A stretch of 64,000 bases of DNA. It comes from Allomuricauda sp. (GTDB taxonomy: Bacteria > Bacteroidota > Bacteroidia > Flavobacteriales > Flavobacteriaceae). Location of the stretch: assembly GCA_003712125.1 (NCBI GenBank), contig RHLF01000002.1:868001-932000 (forward strand), written 5' to 3'. Below, piece after piece: positions 8,911 to 17,934 of this stretch (position 1 is its first letter; each line of letters begins with the position of its first letter). The translations under genes were made by a program, and so were the position numbers. The notes under the pieces are model-generated. The model did no database searches and was not told the origin of the DNA. It worked only from the letters and a program-made list of their open reading frames with translations.

Positions 8911-9912
8911 TTAATCTTTTACTAAATTGTTAAAATTCTTCACTTCATTTACGAAGTGAGACCAGACTATGGATTTCACAGCGTAATATTTTAATATAAA
9001 ATTAGCTTTCTCACGTTTGGCGTACATGCCCCTGAAATGTCTGTAAAAGCTGATGTGCGCTCTTAGAATCGCGAAGCAATGTTTGAATTTTAATTGAAAA
9101 ATAAATCGTAGCGCGGCCACACCATCAAGCAACAACCGAGCTGCAATTATTGTAAACGCCCTTCTTCTTGGGAGGTTTTTTGTAATGGTAAACAATGAAT
9201 TGCGAAAATTCAAAAATGTTTTTTTAGGGTTCATATTGCTTAAAGTTGATCCCCCCAAATGGTACACATGGCTCTCACCAACATAATAAACTGCATGGCC
9301 TTTGTTTTGGGCCCTCCAACACAAATCAACCTCTTCCTGATGGGCGAAATAGGCTTCATCAAACCCATCGAGCTCCCAAAAAACATCCTTTTTAATAAAT
9401 AAGCAGGCTCCGGTAGCCCAAAAAATTTGTTGACGATCGTTATACTGTCCAGTATCCTCCTCGAGCGATTGAAAGATGCGCCCCCTACAAAAAGGGTATC
9501 CCAATTTATCAATAAATCCACCTGCCGCCCCCGCGTATTCGAAATATTGGGGTCGCATTAAATCTAGTATTTTGGGTTGGATGATTGCGGCGTTTTCGAC
9601 CTCCGAAAATGTGGCTGCAATTGGAGCCAACCAATTCTGGGTTACTTCGACATCTGAATTTAAAAGGCAGAAAACATCTGCATCAATATGCTTTAGACCT
9701 TCATTGTAACCTTTGGCAAAACCACCATTCGAATCGTTCTGAATTAGTCCTATTTGTGGATAATGCTTTTTGATAAAATCGACAGATCCATCGGTACTTG
9801 CATTATCTATAACGTAGATAGCTGCTTCTTTGGAATAATCCACCACAAAAGGTAAGTAGCGCTCGAGCAAGGCCACCCCGTTCCAATTCAATATAGCTAT
9901 TGCAATCTTCAA
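8911..9912 (-). CDS. Family 2 glycosyltransferase
   Basis: A 333-residue GT-A fold glycosyltransferase of the GT2 class, transferring a sugar from a nucleotide-sugar donor to an unknown acceptor, probably surface glycan or rhamnan-like polymer. The nucleotide-binding start AIAILNWNG, VIDNASTDGS near 37-46, NGGFAKGYNEGL, and the metal-binding LLNSDVEV (DxD-like) near 85-92 are visible, followed by GACLFIKKDVF and the acceptor/ catalytic region FAHQEEVDLCWRAQNKG. The C-terminus carries basic and hydrophobic helices that may hold it on the inner membrane. It stands between the HsdR-N-like gene (12 bases upstream) and ompA, with no polysaccharide cluster around it. Confidence 0.9.
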   Translation of the reverse strand: MKIAIAILNWNGVALLERYLPFVVDYSKEAAIYVIDNASTDGSVDFIKKHYPQIGLIQNDSNGGFAKGYNEGLKHIDADVFCLLNSDVEVTQNWLAPIAATFSEVENAAIIQPKILDLMRPQYFEYAGAAGGFIDKLGYPFCRGRIFQSLEEDTGQYNDRQQIFWATGACLFIKKDVFWELDGFDEAYFAHQEEVDLCWRAQNKGHAVYYVGESHVYHLGGSTLSNMNPKKTFLNFRNSLFTITKNLPRRRAFTIIAARLLLDGVAALRFIFQLKFKHCFAILRAHISFYRHFRGMYAKREKANFILKYYAVKSIVWSHFVNEVKNFNNLVKD

Positions 9913-9924
9913 AACGAGGGCAAA

Positions 9925-10371
9925 TTAACGCCTAAAATCAGGAATTTCCTTTAAAAAAGTATATTTTTCTTTGGTATAGTCCATTTGGCAATAAAAGTGC
10001 TCCAATCCATTGCTAAGCATTACATATGAAGCCTTTAATTGCCTATTGTATTTGGCCACTTGATCAAATGTCTCTTGCGATAGTGCAATATTTGGTGCTT
10101 TGCATTCGACAAGTACATGAATGCTTCCATCGGGATTATAGACCACTATGTCATACCTTTTTTTCAATCTATTTACAATGAGTTGTTTTTCTACATTGAT
10201 TAAACTTCGGGGATACTTTTTAGTTTCCATCAGATAATGTACCACATGTTGCCTGACCCATTCTTCGGGTTGCAACATCACATATTTTTTGCGGATGACA
10301 TCGAATATCCACATTTTATTTTCGCTACTTTTGAGTTTTAGCGCATACCTGGGAAAGTTCAAAGGCAACAT
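9925..10371 (-). CDS. Orphan HsdR N-terminal-like (PD-(D/E)XK type) nuclease-domain protein
   Basis: A 148-residue protein resembling the N-terminal nuclease domain of type I restriction subunit HsdR. The pattern RYDIVVYN...HVLVECKAP gives the D...ExK active-site arrangement, followed by the Gln-rich helix QETFDQVAKYNRQLKA and YVMLSNG. The start at 10371 (MLPLNFPRY) leaves 26 bases to the divergent holA start; a longer frame to 10428 would overlap holA and add an unlikely leader. No HsdM, HsdS, methylase or helicase gene lies nearby, so this is not a restriction system. Its function is unknown; the position next to holA hints at a house-keeping DNA role. Confidence 0.8.
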   Translation of the reverse strand: MLPLNFPRYALKLKSSENKMWIFDVIRKKYVMLQPEEWVRQHVVHYLMETKKYPRSLINVEKQLIVNRLKKRYDIVVYNPDGSIHVLVECKAPNIALSQETFDQVAKYNRQLKASYVMLSNGLEHFYCQMDYTKEKYTFLKEIPDFRR

Positions 10372-10397
10372 GCCACAAAAATGATGATTTTTTAGAA

Positions 10398-11399
10398 ATG
10401 GAGGGTGTAAAAGAGATTGCCAAATCAATAAGTGAGGGGCAGTATAAGCCGATTTACTTTTTAATGGGCGATGAACCCTACTATATCGACAAGATAACGG
10501 AGCATATTGCGAATAGCGTGCTTTCCGAAGAAGAGCGCGGTTTCAATCAGATGACGCTTTATGGAAAGGAAACCAACATTGATGAAATTGTTGGCAATGC
10601 AAAGCGTTATCCCATGATGGCTGATTATCAGGTTGTCGTTGTCAAGGAAGCGCAGCATTTGTCGCGAACCATCGAAAACCTTGAACCCTATGCCAACCAA
10701 CCACAACCGACCACTATTTTGGTCCTTTGCTACAAATACAAAAAGTTAGATAAGCGAAAAAAGCTCTATAAGTCCATTCAGAAGAACGGTCAATTATTTG
10801 AAAGCAAAAAGTTGTATGAAAATCAGGTTTCTGATTGGATTCGAAAACTGCTGCAAGGAAAAGGCAAGAAAATTTTGCCAAAGGCCAGCGCAATGCTTGT
10901 GGAATACTTGGGAACAGATTTGAGTAAAATCAGCAATGAACTTGACAAATTGGCTTTAGTCGTTGCCGATGATGCTGAAATTTCTCCTCAAATCATTGAG
11001 CAATATATTGGGATAAGCAAGGATTACAATAATTTTGAACTCAAGAAAGCCATAGGGGAGCGGGATCTCTCAAAAGCTAGCCGAATCATCAATTATTTTT
11101 CCCAAAACCCAAAAGACAATCCTTTTGTGGTCACCATAACCCTCATCAATACATTTTTTACCCAGTTACTGCAGTATCATGGATTGAGTGATCATTCACC
11201 AAAAAACGTTTCACGTGTGTTGGGCATCAATCCCTATTTCGTTGGCGAGTTCCAGATCGCTGCAAAAAACTACTCCATGAAGCAAATAAGTCAAATTCTT
11301 TCAGATTTGAGGGAGCTCGACCTTAAGAGTAAAGGCCTGGGCGCATCAAATATGTCGCAAAGCGATTTACTGAAGGAACTTTTTGCTAAAGTTTTTTAA
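10398..11399 (+). CDS. holA: DNA polymerase III delta subunit
   Basis: A 333-residue delta subunit of the clamp loader, which opens the beta sliding clamp and loads it at primer ends. It starts MEGVKEIAKSISEGQ and shows the family signature IYFLMGDEPYYIDKI near residues 19-33, VVVVKEAQHL, and the C-terminal helical collar with ELKKAIGERDLSKASRII. Length fits the family. The ATG at 10398 is well supported by the N-terminal match. It is divergent from the HsdR-N-like gene and its stop is three bases from the stop of the convergent DoxX gene. Confidence 0.93.
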   Translation: MEGVKEIAKSISEGQYKPIYFLMGDEPYYIDKITEHIANSVLSEEERGFNQMTLYGKETNIDEIVGNAKRYPMMADYQVVVVKEAQHLSRTIENLEPYANQPQPTTILVLCYKYKKLDKRKKLYKSIQKNGQLFESKKLYENQVSDWIRKLLQGKGKKILPKASAMLVEYLGTDLSKISNELDKLALVVADDAEISPQIIEQYIGISKDYNNFELKKAIGERDLSKASRIINYFSQNPKDNPFVVTITLINTFFTQLLQYHGLSDHSPKNVSRVLGINPYFVGEFQIAAKNYSMKQISQILSDLRELDLKSKGLGASNMSQSDLLKELFAKVF

Positions 11400-11402
11400 G
11401 AC

Positions 11403-11780
11403 TTATTTTCTGTCCAAACTGTATTTTCCTGGGCCTAAAAGGAATATGGCGATGAAGATTGCCAAGAACAATAGCGCCTTTTCCTTGACATTGAATGGGT
11501 CTGCCCCATGCACCACGAATGCTGCCACAGCCATTGTCAGTGCAGAAGGAATGGTGGCCCATTTCGTCTTAAATCCAATAATCATAAGGATGGGGCATAT
11601 GAATTCTGCAACAACCGCCAAAAACAATGTAGGGGCCGGACCAATGCCCAAAGGGTCACCGAATTCCGTATTGCCAGAAATCAATTTTTGAAATTTTGGA
11701 AAACCGTGGGTCAGCATAAAAGCGTTGGGCAATATTCTTAGAATGGCCAAGCCTAGATGCGTTGATGCTATGTTTTTCAT
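11403..11780 (-). CDS. DoxX-family membrane protein
   Basis: A 125-residue integral membrane protein with four hydrophobic segments, matching the small DoxX family. Visible pieces are LGLAILRILPNAFMLTHGFPKF at the start, TLFLAVVAEFICPILMIIGF in the middle and AFVVHGADPF before the last helix. DoxX members are linked to oxidative or thiol stress in some bacteria, but no enzyme activity is clear. It lies 52 bases downstream of the fused E1 gene on the same strand and may be co-transcribed with it. Confidence 0.85.
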   Translation of the reverse strand: MKNIASTHLGLAILRILPNAFMLTHGFPKFQKLISGNTEFGDPLGIGPAPTLFLAVVAEFICPILMIIGFKTKWATIPSALTMAVAAFVVHGADPFNVKEKALLFLAIFIAIFLLGPGKYSLDRK

Positions 11781-11832
11781 GAAAAGGGGAATTTTTGAGT
11801 TTCGCTAAGGTATCATTTTTTTAACAGAAATC

Positions 11833-14244
11833 TCAGCTGCCTATCGCCGGGTATTCTTCCGGATTGGCATCATGCATTATGGCATATACCTTTTCAAAAA
11901 TATCTTCAGCATTGGGTTTGGAAAAATAATCTCCGTCAGAAGCATATGCTGGTCTATGGGCCCTTGCACTCAACGTCTGTGGCGCACTATCAAGATAAGC
12001 GTAAGCACCTTGGTTCTCAATTATTTCCTGCATGAGGTAGGCAGAGCATCCCCCAGGGACATCTTCATCAATAATTAAAAGACGGTTGGTCTTCTTGATA
12101 CTGGCCAAGGTATCATGGTTTGTATCAAAAGGCAGTAATGACTGAGCGTCGATTACTTCAGCATCGATGCCGACTTCGATCAAATCTTTGGCAACCTTTT
12201 CCACGATTCGCAATGTGGATCCATAAGACAATAGTGTGATGTCAGATCCAGTCTTTAAAACTTCCACTTGCCCAATGGGTGTGGAAAACTCACCAAGATT
12301 GGAAGGTAATTTTTCTTTAAGTCGATATCCGTTAAGACTTTCAATCACAAGGGCAGGTTCATCACCTTTCATCAAAGTGTTGTAAAACCCTGCCGCTTGG
12401 GTCATGTTTCTTGGCACCAAAATATACATGCCCCTTAAAAGATGGATCAAACCGCCCATTTGGGAACCTGAGTGCCAAATTCCTTCTAACCGATGCCCAC
12501 GTGTTCGTATGATCAGCGGAGCTTTTTGCTTTCCAACGGTGCGATAGAGTAGGGTGGCGAGATCATCACTTAAGGTCTGCAGACCATACAGAATGTAATC
12601 TAAATACTGAATCTCTGCGATTGGTCGTAATCCGCGCATCGCCAAACCTATACCTTGCCCTACAATGGTAGCTTCACGAATTCCGGTATCCGCAATTCTC
12701 AATTCGCCATATTTTTTCTGCAGTCCCTCTAGTCCTTGGTTTACATCTCCTATTTTGCCGGTATCTTCTCCAAAGATTAAGGCATTTGGATATTTTGCAA
12801 AAAGCTTGTCAAAATTATCACGAAGAATAATGCGTCCATCAACCATTTTATCTTGCTCAAAAACGGGAGCCACAGCCGGAAGGTTAATGCAACTATACGC
12901 ATCATCTGCATACAGATGACTGCTAAATTTTGATTGGGCCGTATTCATAAATGAATCGATCCAAGTTGACAGCGCCTGGAGGGCCGGCGAATTTTCACCA
13001 ATCGCAAAGCGACGTGCCTTTCTCGAAATGGCGGCCAAATCTTTTTTCAAAGGCTCATCAATAGCGATCAGATCATTTTTGGCACGTTCAATAAAATTCT
13101 TATTCGGACTCGAAAGGGCCAATTTGTCAAGCAGCGCCACCAATTCCTTTTTAGCCTCTTTGTGGGGTTTTAGAAATTCAGACCAGGCTTCCTTCTTGGC
13201 ATTGCGAACGGCAAGTTTAATTTCCTTTTCAAGTGCCTTCAAGGTTTCTTCGCTGGCAATATCATTTTCCAATATCCATTCACGAAACCGCTTATTGCAA
13301 TCATTTTCACTTTCCCATTGCAAACGCTCCTGTGATTTGTAGCGCTCATGGGAACCCGAGGTAGAATGTCCCTGCGGTTGGGTTAATTCGGTCACATGTA
13401 TCAGTACCGGAACGTGTTCTTCACGCGCTATATCGGCCGCATTTTCATAGGCGTGGATAAGTGCGGTATAATCCCAGCCTTTTACTTTTAATATTTCATA
13501 ACCGGGCGATGCTTCTGTACGTTGAAAACCCTTAAGAATTTCAGAAATATCTCCTTTTGTGGTGTGGAATTCCGCTGGAACGGAAATGCCATATTCATCA
13601 TCCCATACACTGATGACCATAGGTACTTGCATTACCCCCGCGGCATTGAAGGTTTCAAAAAAATGTCCTTCGCTGGTACTTGCATTACCGATGGTGCCCC
13701 AAGCGACCTCATTTCCATTAATAGAAAAATTCTTTTGGGGAATAATCGCTTCGTTCCTGTATATTTTCGACGCTTGGGCCAGGCCTAACAAACGGGGCAT
13801 TTGACCCGCAGTACATGAGATATCGGCACTGCTATTCTTTTGTTTGGTCAAATCTTTCCAACTGCCATCTTCATTAATGCTATGCGTTACAAAATGACCA
13901 CCCATTTGACGTCCGGCGCTCATCGGTTCTTTTTCCAAATCGGTTGTAGCGTATAGACCATGAAAAAACTCCTTGGCCGATAAAAGCCCTAAGGCCATCA
14001 TAAAGGTTTGGTCTCTGTAATAGCCGCTTCTAAAATCACCATCTTGAAATGAACGTGCCATCGCTAATTGCGGTAGCTCCTTCCCATCACCGAATATTCC
14101 GAATTTGGCTTTGCCTGTCAAGACTTCCCGGCGACCCAATAAACTACATTCTCTACTGGTTACGGCGACCTCATAGTCTTTCAAGATCTGTGCTTGAAAA
14201 TCATCAAAAGAAATTTGGCTGTCGGTTTGGGAATCAGGCTTCAT
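11833..14244 (-). CDS. Fused E1 alpha/beta 2-oxoacid (probably branched-chain) dehydrogenase
   Basis: An 803-residue thiamine-diphosphate E1 component carrying alpha and beta subunits in one chain. The alpha half (about 20-380) has the cofactor region GTIGNASTSEGHFFE and SVWDDEYGISVP; the beta half (about 470-795) has FGEDTGKIGDVNQGLEGL, GQGIGLAMRGLRPIAEIQYLD and RTRGHRLEGIWHSG. Such fusions are typical for Bacteroidota and are usually annotated as 2-oxoisovalerate dehydrogenase E1, feeding acyl groups to E2 lipoamide. E2 and E3 are not in this window. The beta half also carries the transketolase C-terminal domain (GSDITLLSYGS). Substrate choice between branched-chain and other 2-oxoacids cannot be made from sequence. 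Confidence 0.9.
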   Translation of the reverse strand: MKPDSQTDSQISFDDFQAQILKDYEVAVTSRECSLLGRREVLTGKAKFGIFGDGKELPQLAMARSFQDGDFRSGYYRDQTFMMALGLLSAKEFFHGLYATTDLEKEPMSAGRQMGGHFVTHSINEDGSWKDLTKQKNSSADISCTAGQMPRLLGLAQASKIYRNEAIIPQKNFSINGNEVAWGTIGNASTSEGHFFETFNAAGVMQVPMVISVWDDEYGISVPAEFHTTKGDISEILKGFQRTEASPGYEILKVKGWDYTALIHAYENAADIAREEHVPVLIHVTELTQPQGHSTSGSHERYKSQERLQWESENDCNKRFREWILENDIASEETLKALEKEIKLAVRNAKKEAWSEFLKPHKEAKKELVALLDKLALSSPNKNFIERAKNDLIAIDEPLKKDLAAISRKARRFAIGENSPALQALSTWIDSFMNTAQSKFSSHLYADDAYSCINLPAVAPVFEQDKMVDGRIILRDNFDKLFAKYPNALIFGEDTGKIGDVNQGLEGLQKKYGELRIADTGIREATIVGQGIGLAMRGLRPIAEIQYLDYILYGLQTLSDDLATLLYRTVGKQKAPLIIRTRGHRLEGIWHSGSQMGGLIHLLRGMYILVPRNMTQAAGFYNTLMKGDEPALVIESLNGYRLKEKLPSNLGEFSTPIGQVEVLKTGSDITLLSYGSTLRIVEKVAKDLIEVGIDAEVIDAQSLLPFDTNHDTLASIKKTNRLLIIDEDVPGGCSAYLMQEIIENQGAYAYLDSAPQTLSARAHRPAYASDGDYFSKPNAEDIFEKVYAIMHDANPEEYPAIGS

Positions 14245-14264
14245 TTATCAGGGTAGATTTTTTG

Positions 14265-14295
14265 CAAAATTACAGAAATAGCATCAAAATGACAA
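14265..14295 (-). promoter_or_regulatory. Promoter of the fused E1 dehydrogenase gene
   Basis: Minus-strand TAATTTTG (plus-strand CAAAATTA, 14265-14272) fits TAnnTTTG; a TTG (14293-14295) lies 20 bases upstream. The predicted transcript would begin near 14258, about 14 bases before the ATG at 14244, so the leader is very short and has no clear Shine-Dalgarno. Confidence 0.4.
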
Positions 14296-14339
14296 TTGGC
14301 AGCTACGTTAAAAACTTCAAAAATTCTTAGTTATTGCTT

Positions 14340-14356
14340 CAAAAATTGAATTTTTG
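14340..14356. promoter_or_regulatory. AT-rich palindrome upstream of the E1 gene
   Basis: A perfect inverted repeat CAAAAATT-G-AATTTTTG occupies 14340-14356, about 70 bases upstream of the E1 promoter. A one-base loop makes an RNA hairpin terminator unlikely, although it lies past the start of E1 and before the end of the next gene. It may be a dimeric repressor site or chance in AT-rich DNA. Confidence 0.3.
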
Positions 14357-14397
14357 TTAAAATTGAAACATTTTATTCCTAAAAAATTGAATATTCT

Positions 14398-17238
14398 TTA
14401 AAACCATTTTCTGGTAAACAGGCGTGTTAGGGTTTTGGGGCTAATGGTTACCACAAAACGGATACGCTCTCCATAATTCGGTTGTGCAATTTCATAACCA
14501 TTGTTGGAGTAGATTGGGAAATACAGCTCAAAAAAGTCGGTCACGAGATTTAGGCGAACACCATATCCATACAAAAATCGAGCATCCTCACCACGATTAC
14601 GAATGGCTCCGATATCGCCGTAGAGTTCTATCCATTGCCAAACATTAAAACTTAAGTTTCCGGTGGCTATCCAGTCGTTGCCGAAACGGTCATCAAATAT
14701 TGATTTAAAACCTCCTTCAGCCAATATAAATTGTTGGCTGCTGAGACCTGAGGCGCTTTGGGATCGATTGAGGTAGTCCAAATCAAAAAGATAATCGGTA
14801 GGGCGGTCCAACGCGAAACTGAAAAAGTCTGAATTGCTGGTATTCGTTATAAATTTACCTGCATAAAATCTTAGGTTGAGCTGTCTGTTGTTATTGAAAA
14901 GGGTGCGCTGTTCCCACTCAAAGGAAAGTTTCGAAAAATTACCCGAAAGTTGTCCGTCAACCACCCATGAACGAAACCTGAGAATATTATTATCTACATC
15001 ACCATAACGTACATTGAAAACTGTAAAATCTGGTTCCGTATCAATTTGATCAATGATTTCATCATCGATATTCCGAAAGACATTTCGCAATCGAAAAAGC
15101 AAAAACTGTCTTCTGTTAGAAACAAAATCTTCGGGACGCCAATTAAAACTAACAGCTGGGGTCAAGGTGTTGAAACGCGAGTTGGTATCAAAAAACGAGC
15201 TGCGACCGCTGAACGAGTAGGTGATCGAATTCAACTTGCCCTCATTGAAAAATTCTTGATAGGAAAAACCAGCACTACCCACAATGGTTTGCTCTTTTGT
15301 AGAGTACCTTGGTTTGATTTGATAAATAAAGGGTTTGCGTATCAACAGCGGTTTGTTCTTAAAACTGATACCACCCGAAAGTCCATCATTTACATTAAAG
15401 TTGAATTCGGGGACATAGAAAATTTGGTTGAAAAAGGGGTTTTCGGTGTCTTGTAAAAAGCGAAACTGAAGCTTTTTATTCGATAAGAACCCATTTACAT
15501 TTTTCCAGTTGTTTCCTTGATTTACCTCCGGAATTTTTTGGTCGTAGTTGAGCACCAATCTGGTTTCGTTGTTATCGGGTATGGCATAGGTTTTCGTACT
15601 GTCGATATCAGAAAACCAATATTTTGAGATTACCGAATCTTTCTGCAATCCAAATAGTGAGATAGGAACATTGGATCCTGTTTTGTTTTTTATGGTGAAC
15701 GAAATCGAGTCGTTCTCTTTGGAAACCTCCGTTATTTTGAAATCAATGTTATTTCTTAAAGCGACATATTCATCAAAAAACCAGTTGATATCCAAGTCTG
15801 TTTTTTCCGTTAATTTCTGTTTTAATTGTTCAGCGCTTACTCCAGGTGTCAATTTGTTTTCTGTGTAGAACTCTTTGAGGGCAGCTTCAAGTTTGTCGTA
15901 TCCGATATATTCGGCCAAATAGGCCATTCCCAAACCTGCTTTGTACCGATTGGCAATTTTATGGTTCCATCGGGTAAGTGAGTCATTGGGAGTCGCTAGG
16001 GCTTGATGGTCATTACGCCGTACAGATGCCATTTGCAAATAGTAGTACTGGTCGTTAAAATGCATTTGGGAGAAATGATACGACCTGAGGCCCCAAATCC
16101 GAGAAAGTTGGCCGGTAAGTTTTTGATTTGGGTAATTTTCTTCCACATATTTAATGGTCAAATAATTAGCGATGGCGTGAAATACCCATTGGTCTTTTCT
16201 AGGATCAAGGTAAAGGCTTTCTTTGAGATAGTTGTCGAGAGCGGTTTTAAGAAAAGCCATTTCAAATTGAAACTGCTCTTTGTAAGGTCTTATGAAGGAA
16301 GGGAGCTGGCTTAGCCCATATAATGGACTGCGGTTGTAATCCAATTCACTAACCAATAAATTATCATGCGGATAGTCACCTAAATTATCATATAAGAAGG
16401 ATGTAACCTTATCAATTGAAACCGATCGAAACGAAGGTTCGTACTTTGATCCGCCTTGCAGGTTCGTAGTCAAGGTCATTGCCCGCGTCTTATGAATCAC
16501 ATACTCACGTTGTCGCGTTAAGTGGACCACGCAGTTTTTTCTTTGGTTGCCCTTCACCGTTATTTGTTGCCCACCTGGAAATTGAGAACTGGTTTCAAAC
16601 GCGTAATTAGAAGCGAAGAAAAGCTCGGGCGGAAAAATCAAGTTTACCGTAGTGTTGCACACATCCGTATAAATATCATTCAAATTCTTATTGGAGTAAG
16701 GTTTCCATTCTGAATCTGAAAATACCGCTGGGGAGAGATACCAGTTTTCTAAAAAATATTCACCTTCATTGGTATAACCATACCCGGTGAATTTGTTGTT
16801 GGGTAGTTTTACGGAATAGGTCAGGAAAATTTGGGCGCTCCCTCCAGGCTCCAAAGCTTCATTAAGGATGATTCGTATAATATCCCTTTTTCCAGTTCGC
16901 TCCCAATTGAGTCCTCGATATTGTTTGTCAACCACTGTCGTGATCTGGGTGCGGCCCCGTTCTTTGAACTTGGCCAGGTGAAGGCTCCGATTGAACTCAT
17001 TGCCAAAACGTTTGGTCAAAGCGGTATTCTTGTTCGAATAGGAATGGTTCCAATCGTTGAAATAAAGTACTGAAAGAACTTGGTCCGAGTTGTTCACATA
17101 GGTAAAGTCTTGCCTTACTTGGAGTACCTTATTAGTGTCATCAAGGGTTGCTGTGACCTGATTGCTATGTTGTGCAAGCATGACCATGCCGCAAAAAAAC
17201 CACGCAAAAGAAAAAAGATAAACCCTAACTTTTAGCAT
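14398..17238 (-). CDS. M1-peptidase-like protein lacking the zinc motif, fused to an outer-membrane barrel
   Basis: A 946-residue exported protein (signal peptide ending near MVMLAQ). The N-terminal half (about 25-510) follows the M1 aminopeptidase layout: an immunoglobulin-like beta domain and a helical region, with WFFDEYVALRNNIDF where M1 enzymes have the end of the catalytic helices. The zinc motif HExxH is not present; where it is expected the sequence reads FEMAFLKTALDNYLKESLYL, and the following WVFHAIANYL takes the place of the usual WLNEGFA. The C-terminal third (about 600-946) is a run of amphipathic beta strands with aromatic girdles ending in KTLTRLFTRKWF, typical of an outer-membrane barrel. 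It overlaps the LOG gene by one base. Probably a surface receptor or assembly factor rather than an active peptidase. Confidence 0.75.
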   Translation of the reverse strand: MLKVRVYLFSFAWFFCGMVMLAQHSNQVTATLDDTNKVLQVRQDFTYVNNSDQVLSVLYFNDWNHSYSNKNTALTKRFGNEFNRSLHLAKFKERGRTQITTVVDKQYRGLNWERTGKRDIIRIILNEALEPGGSAQIFLTYSVKLPNNKFTGYGYTNEGEYFLENWYLSPAVFSDSEWKPYSNKNLNDIYTDVCNTTVNLIFPPELFFASNYAFETSSQFPGGQQITVKGNQRKNCVVHLTRQREYVIHKTRAMTLTTNLQGGSKYEPSFRSVSIDKVTSFLYDNLGDYPHDNLLVSELDYNRSPLYGLSQLPSFIRPYKEQFQFEMAFLKTALDNYLKESLYLDPRKDQWVFHAIANYLTIKYVEENYPNQKLTGQLSRIWGLRSYHFSQMHFNDQYYYLQMASVRRNDHQALATPNDSLTRWNHKIANRYKAGLGMAYLAEYIGYDKLEAALKEFYTENKLTPGVSAEQLKQKLTEKTDLDINWFFDEYVALRNNIDFKITEVSKENDSISFTIKNKTGSNVPISLFGLQKDSVISKYWFSDIDSTKTYAIPDNNETRLVLNYDQKIPEVNQGNNWKNVNGFLSNKKLQFRFLQDTENPFFNQIFYVPEFNFNVNDGLSGGISFKNKPLLIRKPFIYQIKPRYSTKEQTIVGSAGFSYQEFFNEGKLNSITYSFSGRSSFFDTNSRFNTLTPAVSFNWRPEDFVSNRRQFLLFRLRNVFRNIDDEIIDQIDTEPDFTVFNVRYGDVDNNILRFRSWVVDGQLSGNFSKLSFEWEQRTLFNNNRQLNLRFYAGKFITNTSNSDFFSFALDRPTDYLFDLDYLNRSQSASGLSSQQFILAEGGFKSIFDDRFGNDWIATGNLSFNVWQWIELYGDIGAIRNRGEDARFLYGYGVRLNLVTDFFELYFPIYSNNGYEIAQPNYGERIRFVVTISPKTLTRLFTRKWF

Positions 17239-17930
17239 TAGAAATTTGGGCTTAGTTCATGGCCTTTGTAGAACGCATCAATGATTTCAACAACTTCATC
17301 TGCGGTATCAACCAATTGAATCAAATCCATATCACCTGGACTGATATTTTTAGCTCCCAATAAGGTGTCTTTTACCCAATCGAGCAATCCTTCCCAAAAC
17401 TTGGTGCCTACCAGAACAATGGGGAAGGTTCCAATCTTTTTGGTTTGAATCAATGTTATGGCCTCAAAGAGCTCATCCAAGGTGCCAAAGCCCCCTGGCA
17501 TTACCACAAAACCTTGCGAATACTTGACAAACATCACTTTACGAACAAAGAAGTAATCAAAGTCCAAACTTTTATCCGAGTCAATAAATGGATTGTCGTG
17601 TTGTTCAAAGGGCAAATCGATATTGAGACCTACCGAGGTTCCACCCGCGGCATGCGCTCCTTTATTTCCAGCCTCCATAATACCAGGACCACCTCCTGTA
17701 ATGACACCATAGCCGCTGTTCGCCAATTTTTTGGCGACTTCTACGGCAAGTTCATAATAGCGATCACCTTCCTTGGTGCGTGCGGAACCAAATATGGAAA
17801 CACAGGGACCTATTTGACTCATCTTTTCAAAACCAGTGACAAATTCACCCATGATCTTAAAAATGGCCCACGAATCATTGGTTTTTATCTCATTCCATCC
17901 TTTATGATGCTGTTCTTTTCTCATAGTCAC
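17238..17930 (-). CDS. LOG-family (TIGR00730) phosphoribohydrolase-like protein
   Basis: A 230-residue Rossmann-fold protein of the LOG family; characterised members hydrolyse cytokinin riboside 5'-monophosphate or other nucleoside monophosphates. Signature motifs are GSARTKEGDRYYE, the phosphate-binding VITGGGPGIMEAGNKGA and PGGFGTLDELFEA. Length fits the family. It sits four bases downstream of uvrA and overlaps the next gene by one base, so these three form an operon. The true substrate in this organism is unknown. Confidence 0.9.
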   Translation of the reverse strand: MTMRKEQHHKGWNEIKTNDSWAIFKIMGEFVTGFEKMSQIGPCVSIFGSARTKEGDRYYELAVEVAKKLANSGYGVITGGGPGIMEAGNKGAHAAGGTSVGLNIDLPFEQHDNPFIDSDKSLDFDYFFVRKVMFVKYSQGFVVMPGGFGTLDELFEAITLIQTKKIGTFPIVLVGTKFWEGLLDWVKDTLLGAKNISPGDMDLIQLVDTADEVVEIIDAFYKGHELSPNF

Positions 17931-17934
17931 TAAT

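Noticed and set aside
9925-10371. A restriction-modification or defence system
   Set aside because: Only an HsdR-N-like domain is present; there is no methylase, specificity or helicase gene around it.
13028-13342. Plus-strand frames inside the E1 dehydrogenase, uvrA and other large genes
   Set aside because: They are reverse-strand shadows of strong coding regions, lack plausible ribosome binding sites and show no domain pattern.
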